Source: Lentisphaerae bacterium RIFOXYA12_64_32 | GTDB taxonomy: Bacteria > Verrucomicrobiota > Lentisphaeria > Oligosphaerales > YB12-FULL-65-16 | Length of the DNA stretch: 42,510 bases | Direction of reading: 5' to 3' | Assembly: GCA_001803235.1 (NCBI GenBank) | Contig: MHBL01000242.1 | Span: forward strand, 1 to 42,510 | Part shown: in pieces, positions 1-9,186 of the stretch | How positions within the stretch are numbered: the stretch's first letter is position 1 | How the letters are laid out: each line of letters begins with the position of its first letter | Notes under the pieces: model-generated | What the model saw: only the letters and a program-made list of their open reading frames with translations | What the model was told of the DNA's origin: nothing | Database searches by the model: none | Translations under genes and position numbers: made by a program

Positions 1-109
1 AACGGTGCCACGATGCCTGGCGACGCGAGGCCGAATGTGCTTGCACAGGTCGCCTTTTTTTGTCGGAAAAGCAAGAACTTGGCCGAGAGTAGTAAGGAGC
101 CCTGAGAGA

Positions 110-442
110 ATGCACTCAGTCTATTCCATGATCACCCACGCCTCAGCCTGGCTGCGACCGTACCAGTACCAGATTGCTATGGCACTGGTGGCCACGATCC
201 TGGTGATCTACGGCAACGCCATCAACCGCCGGGTCAAGCTGATGATCAAGAACCAGTGGTTCATCATACGCTTTCCCGTGTTCGTGCTGGTGTGCACCTT
301 CGGGTACGGGGCGCTGACAGTGCTGGCCACCGACCTGCTGGCGCGGTTGCTCGCCTGCATGGGCGCCGTGGCCCTTGTCCTGATTGTATTCCTCAGTTTC
401 GTGCTGCTGGGTTTCCTGGCCAGCCGCGAAAGGCAAATCTGA
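110..442 (+). CDS. DUF3392-like small integral membrane protein
   Basis: A 110-residue hydrophobic protein. The ATG at 110 is chosen because AAGGAG lies at 94-99 with good spacing; an upstream extension in the same frame has no such site and reads as non-protein. Three membrane spans can be seen, at about residues 18-37, 46-72 and 78-103, with a short basic loop (INRRVKLMIKNQ) after the first. The pattern of an N-terminal helix, a YGN-I-N-R motif and a VCTFGYG motif matches my memory of DUF3392, a family of unknown function best known from gammaproteobacteria. No function can be given. It is convergent with the next gene. Nothing recognisable lies in 1-109. Confidence 0.72.
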   Translation: MHSVYSMITHASAWLRPYQYQIAMALVATILVIYGNAINRRVKLMIKNQWFIIRFPVFVLVCTFGYGALTVLATDLLARLLACMGAVALVLIVFLSFVLLGFLASRERQI

Positions 443-456
443 CGCGCGGCTTCCCA

Positions 457-684
457 CTACGCTCCGTACTGCCGGATCCGCTGCGGGCGGCGCACGAAGA
501 AATAGATCAGCGCGCCCGCCACATGCACCACCAGGATGATGGCCACCCACACGACCTTGTCGTTGCCCGCCGACGGCTCCCTGGTGGCGCAATCAATCAG
601 CATCCAAACCCAAAACGCCATGACCGCCAAGCCCAACAGGACAAAAAGGGGCAACAGTATGAGCCAGAACCCAAAAAGCATCAT
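457..684 (-). CDS. PLDc_N-domain small membrane protein
   Basis: A 75-residue protein with two membrane spans (about residues 4-28 and 42-62) and a basic tail. The sequence WMLIDCATRE between the helices and the ending ALIYFFVRRPQR are typical of the PLDc_N (phospholipase D / cardiolipin synthase N-terminal) domain, which also occurs as a stand-alone protein. No catalytic HKD motif is present, so it is not itself a phospholipase. The start is placed at 684 because AAGGAGGG (complement of 692-699) sits about 7 bases upstream; an 11-residue longer frame starting at 717 would put that site inside the gene. ATG at 681 is an equal alternative. It probably sits in the inner membrane, role unknown. 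Confidence 0.78.
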   Translation of the reverse strand: MMLFGFWLILLPLFVLLGLAVMAFWVWMLIDCATREPSAGNDKVVWVAIILVVHVAGALIYFFVRRPQRIRQYGA

Positions 685-743
685 GTCCGTACCCTCCTTC
701 GTTCCGAGCCTCGACAACTGATCCCGGGCGGCCTCGCGTTGGT

Positions 744-820
744 GTTCAGTGATCAGTAATCAGTGTTCTGTGTTCTGTGTTCCAGATTCGACATTCGACA
801 TTTCCCAGTTCCCACCCTCT
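744..820 (-). repeat. Degenerate 7-mer array abutting the stop codon of the CII-like gene
   Basis: Eleven consecutive heptamers fill 744-820 and end at the base before the stop codon (complement of CTA, 821-823). Plus-strand units in order: GTTCAGT, GATCAGT, AATCAGT, GTTCTGT twice, GTTCCAG, ATTCGAC twice, ATTTCCC, AGTTCCC, ACCCTCT. Neighbouring units are most alike, as expected from stepwise duplication and drift. See the finding on stop-anchored arrays. Confidence 0.8.
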
Positions 821-1279
821 CTACGTTGGGCCGTAACTGCCCTTTTCACAGGCGCCGACAAACCCCTCGGTGATGGACTTGAGCTGCTCCCACTCGCGCC
901 GGATCCGTGCCGCTTCGGCCGTGTCGATCTTCCCGTCGTTGGCCACACTACGCGACACGACGTCGAGCAGGTCGGAGAACTCTTTCAGGATCGACTGCGT
1001 CTGCCGCAGCACCGGGGCTTGACTCGCGTCCTCAACCGGCGGGTTCGCGACGAAGTACCCGTTCACCTTCCGGCACAGCCACACGACCGAACCGTTGTCA
1101 TCCGTAATCTCGCAGATCTCCGCCACCCGCTCCAACGGATTGTCCGCGCCGCTGCCGCCCTCATCCTCCTTGACCTGGCACCACTTGTAGACCAACGACG
1201 TAGAGACCTGCAACTCTGCCGCTACATGCTTGGCACCGACCTTCTCGATCGCGTTCTTCAGTGCTTCGAATGCTTCCAT
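821..1279 (-). CDS. Phage CII-like helix-turn-helix regulator
   Basis: A 152-residue cytoplasmic protein. Residues about 5-35 form a helix-turn-helix (VGAKHVAAELQVSTSLVYKW) followed by a long, mostly helical region ending in a charged helix (about 105-140, IDTAEAARIRREWEQL). This resembles the 'phage regulatory protein CII' family, which in phages activates lysogeny promoters and also occurs as chromosomal orphans. No phage structural or integrase gene is in the window, so it is more likely a domesticated regulator. The ATG at 1279 is preceded by a purine-rich site (GAGGGAGAG, complement of about 1287-1295). Targets are unknown. Confidence 0.7.
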   Translation of the reverse strand: MEAFEALKNAIEKVGAKHVAAELQVSTSLVYKWCQVKEDEGGSGADNPLERVAEICEITDDNGSVVWLCRKVNGYFVANPPVEDASQAPVLRQTQSILKEFSDLLDVVSRSVANDGKIDTAEAARIRREWEQLKSITEGFVGACEKGSYGPT

Positions 1280-1447
1280 GGTGCTTCTCTCCCTCTACTA
1301 TCCGTCGTTTCGTCGGCACCGACCATTACAAATCCGGGCGCAGATTGGAATCGGAGCGGCACGCCGTCGCCCGGACCGCGTGACCGCGGAACAAAAAGTC
1401 CGCCCGCATGTTCCAACGCCCGACGATTGCCGGGGCCCGACCCCACA

Positions 1448-1613
1448 GGCCTTGCGCCGGTGGTGAAGGAGATCGGTTGGCCGAATGGACCACCGCTCCC
1501 TCCGCATTTCCCTCTTCTCCGGGCGGACCGCGGTTGCGGTCCGCCCGGAGAAGAGGGAATGGTAGACGGCTCCGGGTTAGCCGTCAAATCTGCCTCACCA
1601 CCGGCGCAAGGCC
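1448..1613. repeat. Nested foldback element with 24-bp perfect stem
   Basis: Outer arms of 19 bp (1448-1466 and 1595-1613, beginning GGCCTTGCGCCGGTGG) are exact inverted copies. Inside is a 52-bp hairpin, 1508-1559, with a perfect 24-bp stem and loop GGTT, plus a smaller hairpin (GACGGCT/AGCCGTC). There is no coding potential and no T tract, so it looks more like a foldback or MITE-type element than an intrinsic terminator. It occupies most of the 1280-1646 gap between two minus-strand genes. Confidence 0.75.
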
Positions 1614-1646
1614 GGTGGGGCCGCCAAGCCGTCCCTATTGAACCGG

Positions 1647-4409
1647 TCACTTCCTCGCCACATCGAGATGGACATCATCCAGGTAGAACGTGGCCGTCTT
1701 GGTTCCGGCCGAGACCACCCCCAGCCACGTTACCGTCGCGAACCCGTCGCTCACGTACGGCACCGTGGCCGTGCGCGCCGGGCCGCCGGATGGGGTCAGG
1801 GTCACGGTGTACGTCTTCGGCGCGGTCAGGCCCAGGATCAGAACAACCTCGACCCGGTGCCATGCGCCAAGGTCGAGTTTCCCGAGCGGCGTAGTGCCCG
1901 CCGTGACCGTTCCGTCTTCGGCGAAGGTCAGCAGCGGCCCGGTCAGGAACTCCGCCGTGCCGCGGTTCTCGTAGTCCCGCATCTCGACGGAAATCAGCGC
2001 CGGCGTCTCGGCACTGTTCCTGACGTCGAACCCAAAGGTCACCTTGCCGGTATCGATCTTCTGTCCACGCATACCGTGGGTGAGATAAGGGTAGAAGGGC
2101 TTCTCAAGCCCCTCGGTCTCGTGGAACTTCAGGCTGCGTTTGCCGCTCTTCGCGACCTCTTCAGTCACCGCGACGGCCGACTTGCCCTCGACGCAACCGG
2201 CGCGCGTGAATTCGCGCGGACACATACCGACCGGCACCTCCTCGCAGTCGATGCTGAACCCGGGCTCCATCGGCGGCAGTACCGGCATCGTCATGGCGTA
2301 TACCGGCGGCGGGACAATGCGCACCCCTGGATCGTCCACATCGCGGTAGGCCGCTTCCAGCCCGGCCTGCGACATGTCGATCGGCAGGAACCCCAGCTTC
2401 AGCGCCGGCGACTCGGGCTTCAGGGCGAAGTCGAATTTCTGCGGGTCGACAAACCGCGGGTCGGCAACGACCGCACCGGCGTCGCGCCCCGTGGCCTGCC
2501 AGTCCTTGAAGCTACGGTCACCAAACATCGGCTCCTTCCCGGATGTGTCGTAGTACAGGTTGCCGTCGAAGAACGTGTTGCACCTGCTCGGACTCCACTG
2601 CGTGCTGATCACGTTGCCGGTCGACTGGTACACAATGTTGCGCGTGAACCAGAACGACACGTGCGGCTCCTTCCGCGCGCAGGTGATCGGCTCCTGCCTC
2701 GCGAACGCGAAAATGTTGTTCACCACCATGTTGTTGCGACCATAGTGCTGGTTGAACGCGCCCATCTCCACGTCGTACACCACGTTGTTCTCGATCACGT
2801 ACGGACCGCTGCCCTCGTCCAGGTAGATCCCGAGCTGCCCGATGTCGCACGCAAACGGCCCCTTGAGCGAATCGTGGATGACGTTGCCGCGGATGACCGT
2901 GCCGCGCTGCTCGCCCAACGTGTAGATGCCGCCCCCGTCCTGGATCAGCTTCATGACGTGGTGGATGTGGTTGTACTCAATGCTGTTCAGGGCACACGAC
3001 GTCGGCGTGTAGCCCCAGCTCCACCCGACCGCCACACCGCTGTAGGGGAAATCGCGCACCTCATTGTGCCGAACCGCCAAGCCCCGGACAATCCCGGCCC
3101 ACACGCCGTTGGCCGAGAAGTTGACCAGGCCGCCACCGGCAATGACGTTGTTCTCCACCACGTTGTCGGTCGGCAGCACCGGGTACGCCGCGAGCTTGTC
3201 CATCTTGCAGTCACCGACCTTCACGCCGCCACCACCCAGATCGTACATGAAGCAGCCGGCAATCCGGTTCAGGTGACAGCCCAGCCCCAGCCCGACCCCG
3301 TAAGCGCCCACGTGCGCCACCGTGCAACGTTCCATGGCACACTGACGCGCGCCGATGAACTCGACCGCAGCCGGCAGCATCGGCTGCCCCTGCGAGACGT
3401 CGTAACCCTCGCGCGGCAACGCCCACTCGACGTGACTGAACGCCAGGCGCTCAAACCGGAGGTGCTCGACAAACTCGCCCTTCTCCGCATCGCCGGTGAC
3501 CGTCATGAGCTTCTCCAGCTTCGGCGCCACCACGGTCACCGTCTCGGGTGTCTCGTCCGGGAACGGCACGTAGTACAGGCTCGCGCTCGGACGGTCGAGG
3601 TACCACTGGCCCGGACTCCGCAGTTCCTCCTTGATGTTCTCGACGTAATACGGGTTGCGCCCGTCCTTGTACCAGTGCCCGATTCGAAATGTCGGCACCG
3701 ACGTGAACTTCGCGATGTTGTGCTCCAAGTCCAGACTCTCGACGCACAACCGCGACACACTCCACGAGTGCAGCGCCACCACTTCGATGTCCGTCACGTT
3801 CTCCCACGCCTGCAGATCGCCTTTGAAGAACACGAAGTCCTGCTGCGCGGCGCGATGTGGTGCGGTCTTCCGCTCGGGCGAATAGGTCAGCCCCGCAATC
3901 ACCAGCATGCCCTTGACCGGGCGATAGCGCCGCTCGAAATGCGCCTGCCCCTGACGCCGCACGAACAACTGCCGGAAGTACCAGTTATCCTTGACCTCCG
4001 GCACGTCCGCTCTCCAGCAGTTCACGCCGTTCAGCGTCGCGGGCGCGAAACCGCCAATGACACGCCCGCCGCTCAGCACCGGTTTCTCGCCGGCAAAGGC
4101 ACGGTACACGACCGGCGCCGCTGCGGTGCCCGAGTCCTCGGGCGTAAACGCCAGTGGTTCAGCCAGCGTGTAGATCCCCTCGCGCAGTTCGACCGCGAAC
4201 GGGCCGGCCTGCTCCTCCTTCTTCGCCGTGCGCACCGCGTCGCGTGCCCGCACCACCGTGGCAAACGGCCCGTCCGTCTTCTGCTCGTTGGCTGCAGCCA
4301 GCGTGCCGGACCACGCATCATTGCCGTTCGGCGCCACGTAGTACGTGTCCGCCGCCTGCGCCGTCCCGACCGCACCCAGCAGAAGCGAGAACACCCATGC
4401 TCTGGTCAT
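1647..4409 (-). CDS. Secreted right-handed parallel beta-helix protein (putative polysaccharide lyase or glycosidase)
   Basis: 920 residues. The ATG at 4409 has GGTGAGGAG just upstream (complement of about 4415-4423) and opens a signal peptide (SLLLGAVGTAQA, cleavage after AQA, about residue 20). The mature start YYVAPNGNDAWSG and the following GPFATVVRARDAVR are the usual opening of bacterial right-handed beta-helix enzymes. Parallel beta-helix rungs are visible at about residues 400-620 as recurring NNVI/RGNVIHD/ENNVVYD/TRNIVY motifs. A C-terminal beta-sandwich of about 200 residues (720-920, ending FYLDDVHLDV) looks like a carbohydrate-binding module. GH141-like or PL-like activity is possible; I cannot assign a catalytic residue. 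It is probably secreted or periplasmic and acts on polysaccharide. It follows the gene at 4630-6651 on the same strand across a foldback repeat. Confidence 0.85.
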   Translation of the reverse strand: MTRAWVFSLLLGAVGTAQAADTYYVAPNGNDAWSGTLAAANEQKTDGPFATVVRARDAVRTAKKEEQAGPFAVELREGIYTLAEPLAFTPEDSGTAAAPVVYRAFAGEKPVLSGGRVIGGFAPATLNGVNCWRADVPEVKDNWYFRQLFVRRQGQAHFERRYRPVKGMLVIAGLTYSPERKTAPHRAAQQDFVFFKGDLQAWENVTDIEVVALHSWSVSRLCVESLDLEHNIAKFTSVPTFRIGHWYKDGRNPYYVENIKEELRSPGQWYLDRPSASLYYVPFPDETPETVTVVAPKLEKLMTVTGDAEKGEFVEHLRFERLAFSHVEWALPREGYDVSQGQPMLPAAVEFIGARQCAMERCTVAHVGAYGVGLGLGCHLNRIAGCFMYDLGGGGVKVGDCKMDKLAAYPVLPTDNVVENNVIAGGGLVNFSANGVWAGIVRGLAVRHNEVRDFPYSGVAVGWSWGYTPTSCALNSIEYNHIHHVMKLIQDGGGIYTLGEQRGTVIRGNVIHDSLKGPFACDIGQLGIYLDEGSGPYVIENNVVYDVEMGAFNQHYGRNNMVVNNIFAFARQEPITCARKEPHVSFWFTRNIVYQSTGNVISTQWSPSRCNTFFDGNLYYDTSGKEPMFGDRSFKDWQATGRDAGAVVADPRFVDPQKFDFALKPESPALKLGFLPIDMSQAGLEAAYRDVDDPGVRIVPPPVYAMTMPVLPPMEPGFSIDCEEVPVGMCPREFTRAGCVEGKSAVAVTEEVAKSGKRSLKFHETEGLEKPFYPYLTHGMRGQKIDTGKVTFGFDVRNSAETPALISVEMRDYENRGTAEFLTGPLLTFAEDGTVTAGTTPLGKLDLGAWHRVEVVLILGLTAPKTYTVTLTPSGGPARTATVPYVSDGFATVTWLGVVSAGTKTATFYLDDVHLDVARK

Positions 4410-4498
4410 TGCGTTTCTCCTCACCCAACCAAATTCGCTTCTGGCAATCCTCGTCGCCATCGCCGATCGATGGCCGCCGAACACGACACCGTCGGTGC

Positions 4499-4620
4499 GG
4501 CAGTGGCGCGGGACCGCCGGGACCGCAGCAAAGTGCTCTCGGGCCGTCCCGGCCCGAGAGCCTCGCCCGGGGACCGGCCCGAGCACCTCGCTTCGGCGCG
4601 GGACGCGCCGAGCCACTGCC
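4499..4620. repeat. Foldback repeat (AGTGGC family)
   Basis: Outer inverted arms GGCAGTGGC (4499-4507) and GCCACTGCC (4612-4620) enclose a 10-bp-stem hairpin at 4536-4560 (CTCTCGGGCC / GGCCCGAGAG, loop GTCCC) and a second hairpin CGGCGCG-GGA-CGCGCCG. It lies between two minus-strand genes. It shares outer arms and GGGACCG blocks with copies at 9187-9317 and 38244-38437. Confidence 0.65.
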
Positions 4621-4629
4621 CACCCCCCC

Positions 4630-6651
4630 TCACCGCCGCCCGGACAGGCAGATCAGTGTGGCGGCCAGGTGCTGGCGCACCGTCAGCGTCAGCCGCTGCC
4701 CGTCACGCTCGATCCGCACCGGCCGTTCGCCGGCGTGCGTGGTGCCCATCGACACCGCGCGCCGGAACCGAGCCGCGTCGGGCAGGCGCAGCTCCACGGT
4801 CACATTCTTCGCAGGACCGCCACCGTCGAGCACCCGGAGTCGGCGCGTCAGCAATGGAACAAACACGGTTCCGTCTGGACCGCGGAACACGTTGCCTTCC
4901 AGGCTCGGCGGTACGCTGAGCGGATCCGGATCAAAGCAGAACGTGCGGCCGCGCATGCGGTCGATCATCGGCCGGTAAATGGCGTAGAGTTTCCGCATCG
5001 TGCGGGAGAGTTCCATGGCGTGTGCCGAATAGCAGGTGCCCCCGAGCAGCAGACACTTCTGGAACATCTCCTCCAACTTGCCCGCGTCCTTGGGCCCGAA
5101 GTAGCTGTAGAAGCACATGGGGCGAGCGGCGCACATGTACTGGTCCACGTCCGCGGTCCAGCTCACACCTTCGGCCATGATCGCGTCCATGCCGCGGCAC
5201 AACTCGATGTAGACCGGGCCGTTGGCGTACAGGAACAGGTTCCGTTTCCGGATCTCCTCGCGCATCCTCTCGGCGTGCTGCTCGTAGCAGTACACGAGGC
5301 GGTACGCCGGGCGGTTGTCGACCATGGTGATGCCGTCGTCGTGCGCAATGTCGATCGCGTCGTAGCACGGCTGGTCCCAGAACAGCCCGTCCGCCACATC
5401 GCCGTACAACTCGAAAAACCGCTCCACCTCCGCGGCAATGTGCTTTCCGAACGGCAGCGCCGGATCGGAGTTCATCATCCAGCAGTCCTTCCACACCGGC
5501 AGCTTCTGTCCGTCCCGGGACAGTGCGATCGATTCGGGAAAGTGCTTCTCAACCCATGGCCGCCAGCCGTCGCCCGCCACTTGAATGTACGGCAGCGACG
5601 CAATCCCGTGCCGCCGGAACATGGCCATGCAGTCGCGCATGCGCGCGACGCTGTTCTCGGGCAGGTTCTTCTTCCGCGCCGATTCCGGCTCTTCGAGCCA
5701 CTGGATCGTCTTCCAGTTCGACTCCGTCGGGCAGTAGCTGCCGTAATGCGGGAAGTGGCAGTGCACTTCCACGACTTTCGCCCCAGCCTGCAGCGCGTTC
5801 CGGCAGTCCTTGTCGGTACTGAACGGCGAGCCGCCCATGAACCCGCCCTCGACGATCGCCGGCGTCTTGGGGTTGCCCGGCCGGAAGTACTCGGGATACT
5901 TGTCGACCAGCCAGCCCAGGCCCGGCCGCCAGCACCCGGCGTGACCGCGCAGCATCAGTGCCACGTGCGCCGGACGATTCGGTCGCAGACCGAGCAGTGT
6001 GCTCTCGACGTGCAGGCCGCCAAAATGGTACGTCCCGAACTCGAAGCCCCACTGCGGAATCTTCAGCCCGAACGGCTTGGCCAGCGACAACCCAACCCCC
6101 TTGCCCTCGTGGTAGACCGTGGCGATCGGGACCACGGTGCCAAAGCAGACGTCGCCGTAGACGATCCGGTGGTTGCCCGCCTGTGCCGTCAGCTTCGGGT
6201 AGTGCTGCTGCGCCGTCCACAGCTTCCACCCGTACGGCTGGTCCGGCCACGGAATGAACTGTCGGACCTGGATGCTGCGCGCCGGCTTGCCGCGCTTCAG
6301 CATCACCTGCACGTCCCAGAGCACTTCCGTGGGCGTCGGAGTCCACGTCTCCACCACGGTGAACTCCGCCCCCCGGAATGCCTTGGTCACTCGGACCGCA
6401 GGCTGCCCCTCGTCGCGCGTCACCTCGACACCAACCTGCGCCCGGTTCCGACCGTCCTGGAACTTCGCTTCGGTGAGTTCATCCACAATCTGCAGATACG
6501 CGGGAACCTGGTTCCAGCGCCCGAACCCGTTCTGCTTCACCGTCAACTCGGCCAACCGCCCCTCGGCACGGTCAATCGTCACCTCGGTGCTGTCGTTCCC
6601 GATGACAACCCGAGCGCCGCGACAACGGCAGTACGTGAAGGCATGCTTCAT
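4630..6651 (-). CDS. Putative glycoside hydrolase with alpha-galactosidase-like TIM barrel
   Basis: 673 residues without a signal peptide, so probably cytoplasmic. A strong ribosome site (GGAGGAGGGA, complement of about 6658-6667) supports the ATG at 6651. Residues about 1-250 look like a beta-rich super-sandwich. Residues about 265-580 look like a TIM barrel, with the strand-end motif DGLFWDQPCYD at about 420 resembling the nucleophile region of clan-D-type glycosidases; a C-terminal beta domain follows. DUF6259-type proteins have this design, but I have not confirmed membership. The likely role is hydrolysis of glycosides released by its secreted neighbours; the substrate is unknown. It lies upstream of the beta-helix gene on the same strand and could be co-transcribed with it. 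Confidence 0.6.
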   Translation of the reverse strand: MKHAFTYCRCRGARVVIGNDSTEVTIDRAEGRLAELTVKQNGFGRWNQVPAYLQIVDELTEAKFQDGRNRAQVGVEVTRDEGQPAVRVTKAFRGAEFTVVETWTPTPTEVLWDVQVMLKRGKPARSIQVRQFIPWPDQPYGWKLWTAQQHYPKLTAQAGNHRIVYGDVCFGTVVPIATVYHEGKGVGLSLAKPFGLKIPQWGFEFGTYHFGGLHVESTLLGLRPNRPAHVALMLRGHAGCWRPGLGWLVDKYPEYFRPGNPKTPAIVEGGFMGGSPFSTDKDCRNALQAGAKVVEVHCHFPHYGSYCPTESNWKTIQWLEEPESARKKNLPENSVARMRDCMAMFRRHGIASLPYIQVAGDGWRPWVEKHFPESIALSRDGQKLPVWKDCWMMNSDPALPFGKHIAAEVERFFELYGDVADGLFWDQPCYDAIDIAHDDGITMVDNRPAYRLVYCYEQHAERMREEIRKRNLFLYANGPVYIELCRGMDAIMAEGVSWTADVDQYMCAARPMCFYSYFGPKDAGKLEEMFQKCLLLGGTCYSAHAMELSRTMRKLYAIYRPMIDRMRGRTFCFDPDPLSVPPSLEGNVFRGPDGTVFVPLLTRRLRVLDGGGPAKNVTVELRLPDAARFRRAVSMGTTHAGERPVRIERDGQRLTLTVRQHLAATLICLSGRR

Positions 6652-6853
6652 TGGAAGGTCCCTCCTCCGGATTGGGTCAAGTCCTGACGCCCGTTCGCCT
6701 CGTCATCGTCTTCGGGGCGTCGGCCGTCACCTGTGACTGCGGGTTCCTGGGACGAATGTCCCGGCTTCGCTCAGAAGCTGCGCCGTGGCAAGCGAGTGTC
6801 GAGGGGGGCTTCCCTGAACACCGAATACCTCATCTCCCCCCCCGCACACCCCC

Positions 6854-6926
6854 GCTCCATGCTCCATGCTCCATGCTCCATGCTCCATGCTCCATGCTCC
6901 ATGCTCCGTGCTCCGTGCTCCGTGCT
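6854..6926 (-). repeat. 7-mer array one base from the stop codon
   Basis: Ten heptamers plus a partial unit: GCTCCAT seven times (6854-6902), then GCTCCGT three times (6903-6923), then GCT. The stop codon of the next gene (complement of TCA, 6928-6930) follows after a single base. The variant GCTCCGT is the same unit as in the array at 34095-34146. Confidence 0.9.
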
Positions 6927-6927
6927 A

Positions 6928-9054
6928 TCACTGCGTCACGCCCGCAGTCCAGAACGCCGCCTGCACGAAGAACTTGCGGTGGTATTCGCCGAGCCGCGAG
7001 AAGATGACGTGCTGCGGCGGTGCGCCCCAATTCACCGGGCTTGCGAACACCGCAACCCGGCCTTTGCCAAAACTGCCCGTGACCAGCGCCGGGCTCGACA
7101 CGGCCGGATCCACATCCGGCCCGGGCGTGTAGGCCAGCACGGTCGCCGCCCCCGGCTTCAGCACGACCGTCTGCAGTCGCGCCACGTCCTGAAACACGAG
7201 CGGATACCACGGAATGCCCACCGTGATCGGGCTCGCGCCCGCCGGCTGCAGTTGATAGCGCTTGCGCCAAACGCCGATGAACTCGCGCGTGCCGTCACGC
7301 GGACTCGATCCGGTCACCGTGACATCCGCCACCAACTTGGCGACCGGCAGCAGGTCCGAGAACTCGAACGGCACCAGGTTCAGCGGCCCGCACAGCAGCA
7401 ACCCGCCGCCGTCCTTCACCAGTGACTCCAGCCGCGCCACAAGCTGCCCCGGGATGCGCGTCGTTCCGGCCACGACGAACAATTGCACGCCCGTCCAGTC
7501 GAACTCCGGCTTGACCACGGCGTCGGGGTCCGTGACCGTCACCGCGAACCCCGCGGCAATGAAGTACTCCTGCAGCATGGCCGCCGGCGGGCAGATCACC
7601 GGCTTGTTGTCGCGCATGTCGGGCTGCGAGAGGATGATCGCCTTCGCGCCCTTCGCGTCGCCGTTCCAGACCGGCGACGGCAGCCCCGGCCCGAGCAGAC
7701 GCTCGGCGTCCGCAAGCACATCGGCGCCCTTCCTGACCTGGACCTTCACAGAGCACGCCACAGCCGAGACCGGCACGTCGAACGACGTGCTGAACGGCGC
7801 CGTAGGCGAGCAGGCGTCGACAGCCGCCGTGAACTCCTGCGGTGCGGGCTGGCCTGCCGCGGCGGCCTGCGGCTGCACACTGGCACGAATCTCAAGGCCC
7901 GTCTCCGGCTGAACCGGGAGGTATGCGACCTTCAACGTCATGCCCTTGGCGGCGGCGCCCGCAGGGGTCAGCGCCAGATCGAGCGCACCGGCCTTACCGG
8001 GTGCGGAGACTGCACTCAGGCCGTTACCGAGGAAGCGTTCCACCGTCCACGCCTTCGTCTCGCCCGGCTTCAGGTCGATCACAACGAACGGCTCGCAGGA
8101 GTAGGTCGTGGGGTACGTCCACACCCGCTGGTAGCCCCACGGCGTGTCCATGCGCTCGATGAACACGTCCCCGGTCTTGCGGTTGCCCGCCGCGCACCAG
8201 CTCTCGGCGAGCAGTTCGCCGGCCAGCGGCCCCCAGATGCCATGCGGGTCCGGTTTGTTCAGCAGGCACGACGCCGTGTCCACGACACCGGCCAGCGGCC
8301 CGTCCCCCCGGTACTTGACCGGGATCGCCGTCCACGAGTCGTGGTCATACCCCGAGCCGGTCGTCGCCTGACCCCAGAATGCGTGGATGTACCAGACCGT
8401 ATTGATGTCCTTGCTGCCGGTGTTCTTCAGTGCGCGCGCCACCGTGAACCGCGCCTCGCCCGGCTCGAGCGTAAACCGTTTCTCGTACTCGTACCCGTAT
8501 CCGAACTCGCTGGCGAACACCTGCTTGAACACGACCACCTTGCCGCCGCGCGGCGTGTCCTCGACCGTCCGCGTCCACGGCGCGAGCTTCACTACCTTCA
8601 GACTGCCGCAGTGGCAGATCCCCGACCCCACGCAGTGCCCGATGCCGACCTTAATCACGTCGTACTCGCCCGTGTCGCGCCGGTTCATCTTCACCGCTTC
8701 GTCGAACTCTTCCGGAATGCCGTGCCAGTGGTGCTCGCCGTCGTTGATAAACCAGCGCCGGTTCGTCGGCTTGAAGACGACGTTGTTGACCCACCCGGCC
8801 CAGGTGAAGCGCGTCCCGTACTTGTGCGGCGGTGCGGGCGGCGTCACCGGCTCGTTCTGGTTCGCGGGCGGCTCACCGGTCATCAGTTCGACGCGGACGA
8901 ACTCGTTCTCGAGGATCAGTTCCGGCGGTCCGTCCTTGTCCAGGTCCTCAGACGACACTGTGACGCCGGCAACCGGCTGCGCCCTCACGCCCTGACACAA
9001 CGACGACGAAACCGCAACCGCAATCGCCAACGCCGGAACCAATGATCGCAGCAT
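6928..9054 (-). CDS. Secreted protein of unknown function with GATase-like C-terminal region
   Basis: 708 residues. The ATG at 9054 follows AGGAG (complement of about 9062-9066) and begins a signal peptide (LVPALAIAVAVSSSLCQGVRA, cleavage near residue 25). Residues about 30-330 are a beta-rich domain with many Trp and Tyr residues. Residues about 465-610 (AIILSQPDMRDNKP ... LFVVAGTTRIPG ... LVKDGGGLLLCGP) have the alternating strand-helix pattern of a class I glutamine-amidotransferase-like domain, common in GH42-type and ThuA-like carbohydrate proteins, with no clear catalytic Cys. I do not recognise a named family. Its place beside two glycosidase-like genes suggests polysaccharide use. Its 3' end touches a heptamer array. 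Confidence 0.6.
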   Translation of the reverse strand: MLRSLVPALAIAVAVSSSLCQGVRAQPVAGVTVSSEDLDKDGPPELILENEFVRVELMTGEPPANQNEPVTPPAPPHKYGTRFTWAGWVNNVVFKPTNRRWFINDGEHHWHGIPEEFDEAVKMNRRDTGEYDVIKVGIGHCVGSGICHCGSLKVVKLAPWTRTVEDTPRGGKVVVFKQVFASEFGYGYEYEKRFTLEPGEARFTVARALKNTGSKDINTVWYIHAFWGQATTGSGYDHDSWTAIPVKYRGDGPLAGVVDTASCLLNKPDPHGIWGPLAGELLAESWCAAGNRKTGDVFIERMDTPWGYQRVWTYPTTYSCEPFVVIDLKPGETKAWTVERFLGNGLSAVSAPGKAGALDLALTPAGAAAKGMTLKVAYLPVQPETGLEIRASVQPQAAAAGQPAPQEFTAAVDACSPTAPFSTSFDVPVSAVACSVKVQVRKGADVLADAERLLGPGLPSPVWNGDAKGAKAIILSQPDMRDNKPVICPPAAMLQEYFIAAGFAVTVTDPDAVVKPEFDWTGVQLFVVAGTTRIPGQLVARLESLVKDGGGLLLCGPLNLVPFEFSDLLPVAKLVADVTVTGSSPRDGTREFIGVWRKRYQLQPAGASPITVGIPWYPLVFQDVARLQTVVLKPGAATVLAYTPGPDVDPAVSSPALVTGSFGKGRVAVFASPVNWGAPPQHVIFSRLGEYHRKFFVQAAFWTAGVTQ

Positions 9055-9186
9055 GACTCTTCTCCTAACGTGAGAATGATGGACCACTCCAGGGTTTCCC
9101 CCAATCTACCCACCCCACGCGCGAAGTCCAGACCGGCCGCGTGCGGGGCTGCAATGCGTTGGCGCCTCCCGGTCGGAAGACCGCCC

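Noticed and set aside
744..820. Backup stop codons as the purpose of the heptamer arrays
   Set aside because: Some units contain TGA, but the GGAGCAC-type arrays contain none, so in-frame stops cannot be the common function.
1638..4919. Very long open frame (about 1090 codons) opposite the beta-helix gene
   Set aside because: Arg/His/Pro-rich, no domain, antisense to a gene with clear family motifs, signal peptide and ribosome site. High-GC DNA commonly opens such frames; the same holds for long frames opposite mtnA, kdpA, kdpB and the dehydrogenase genes.
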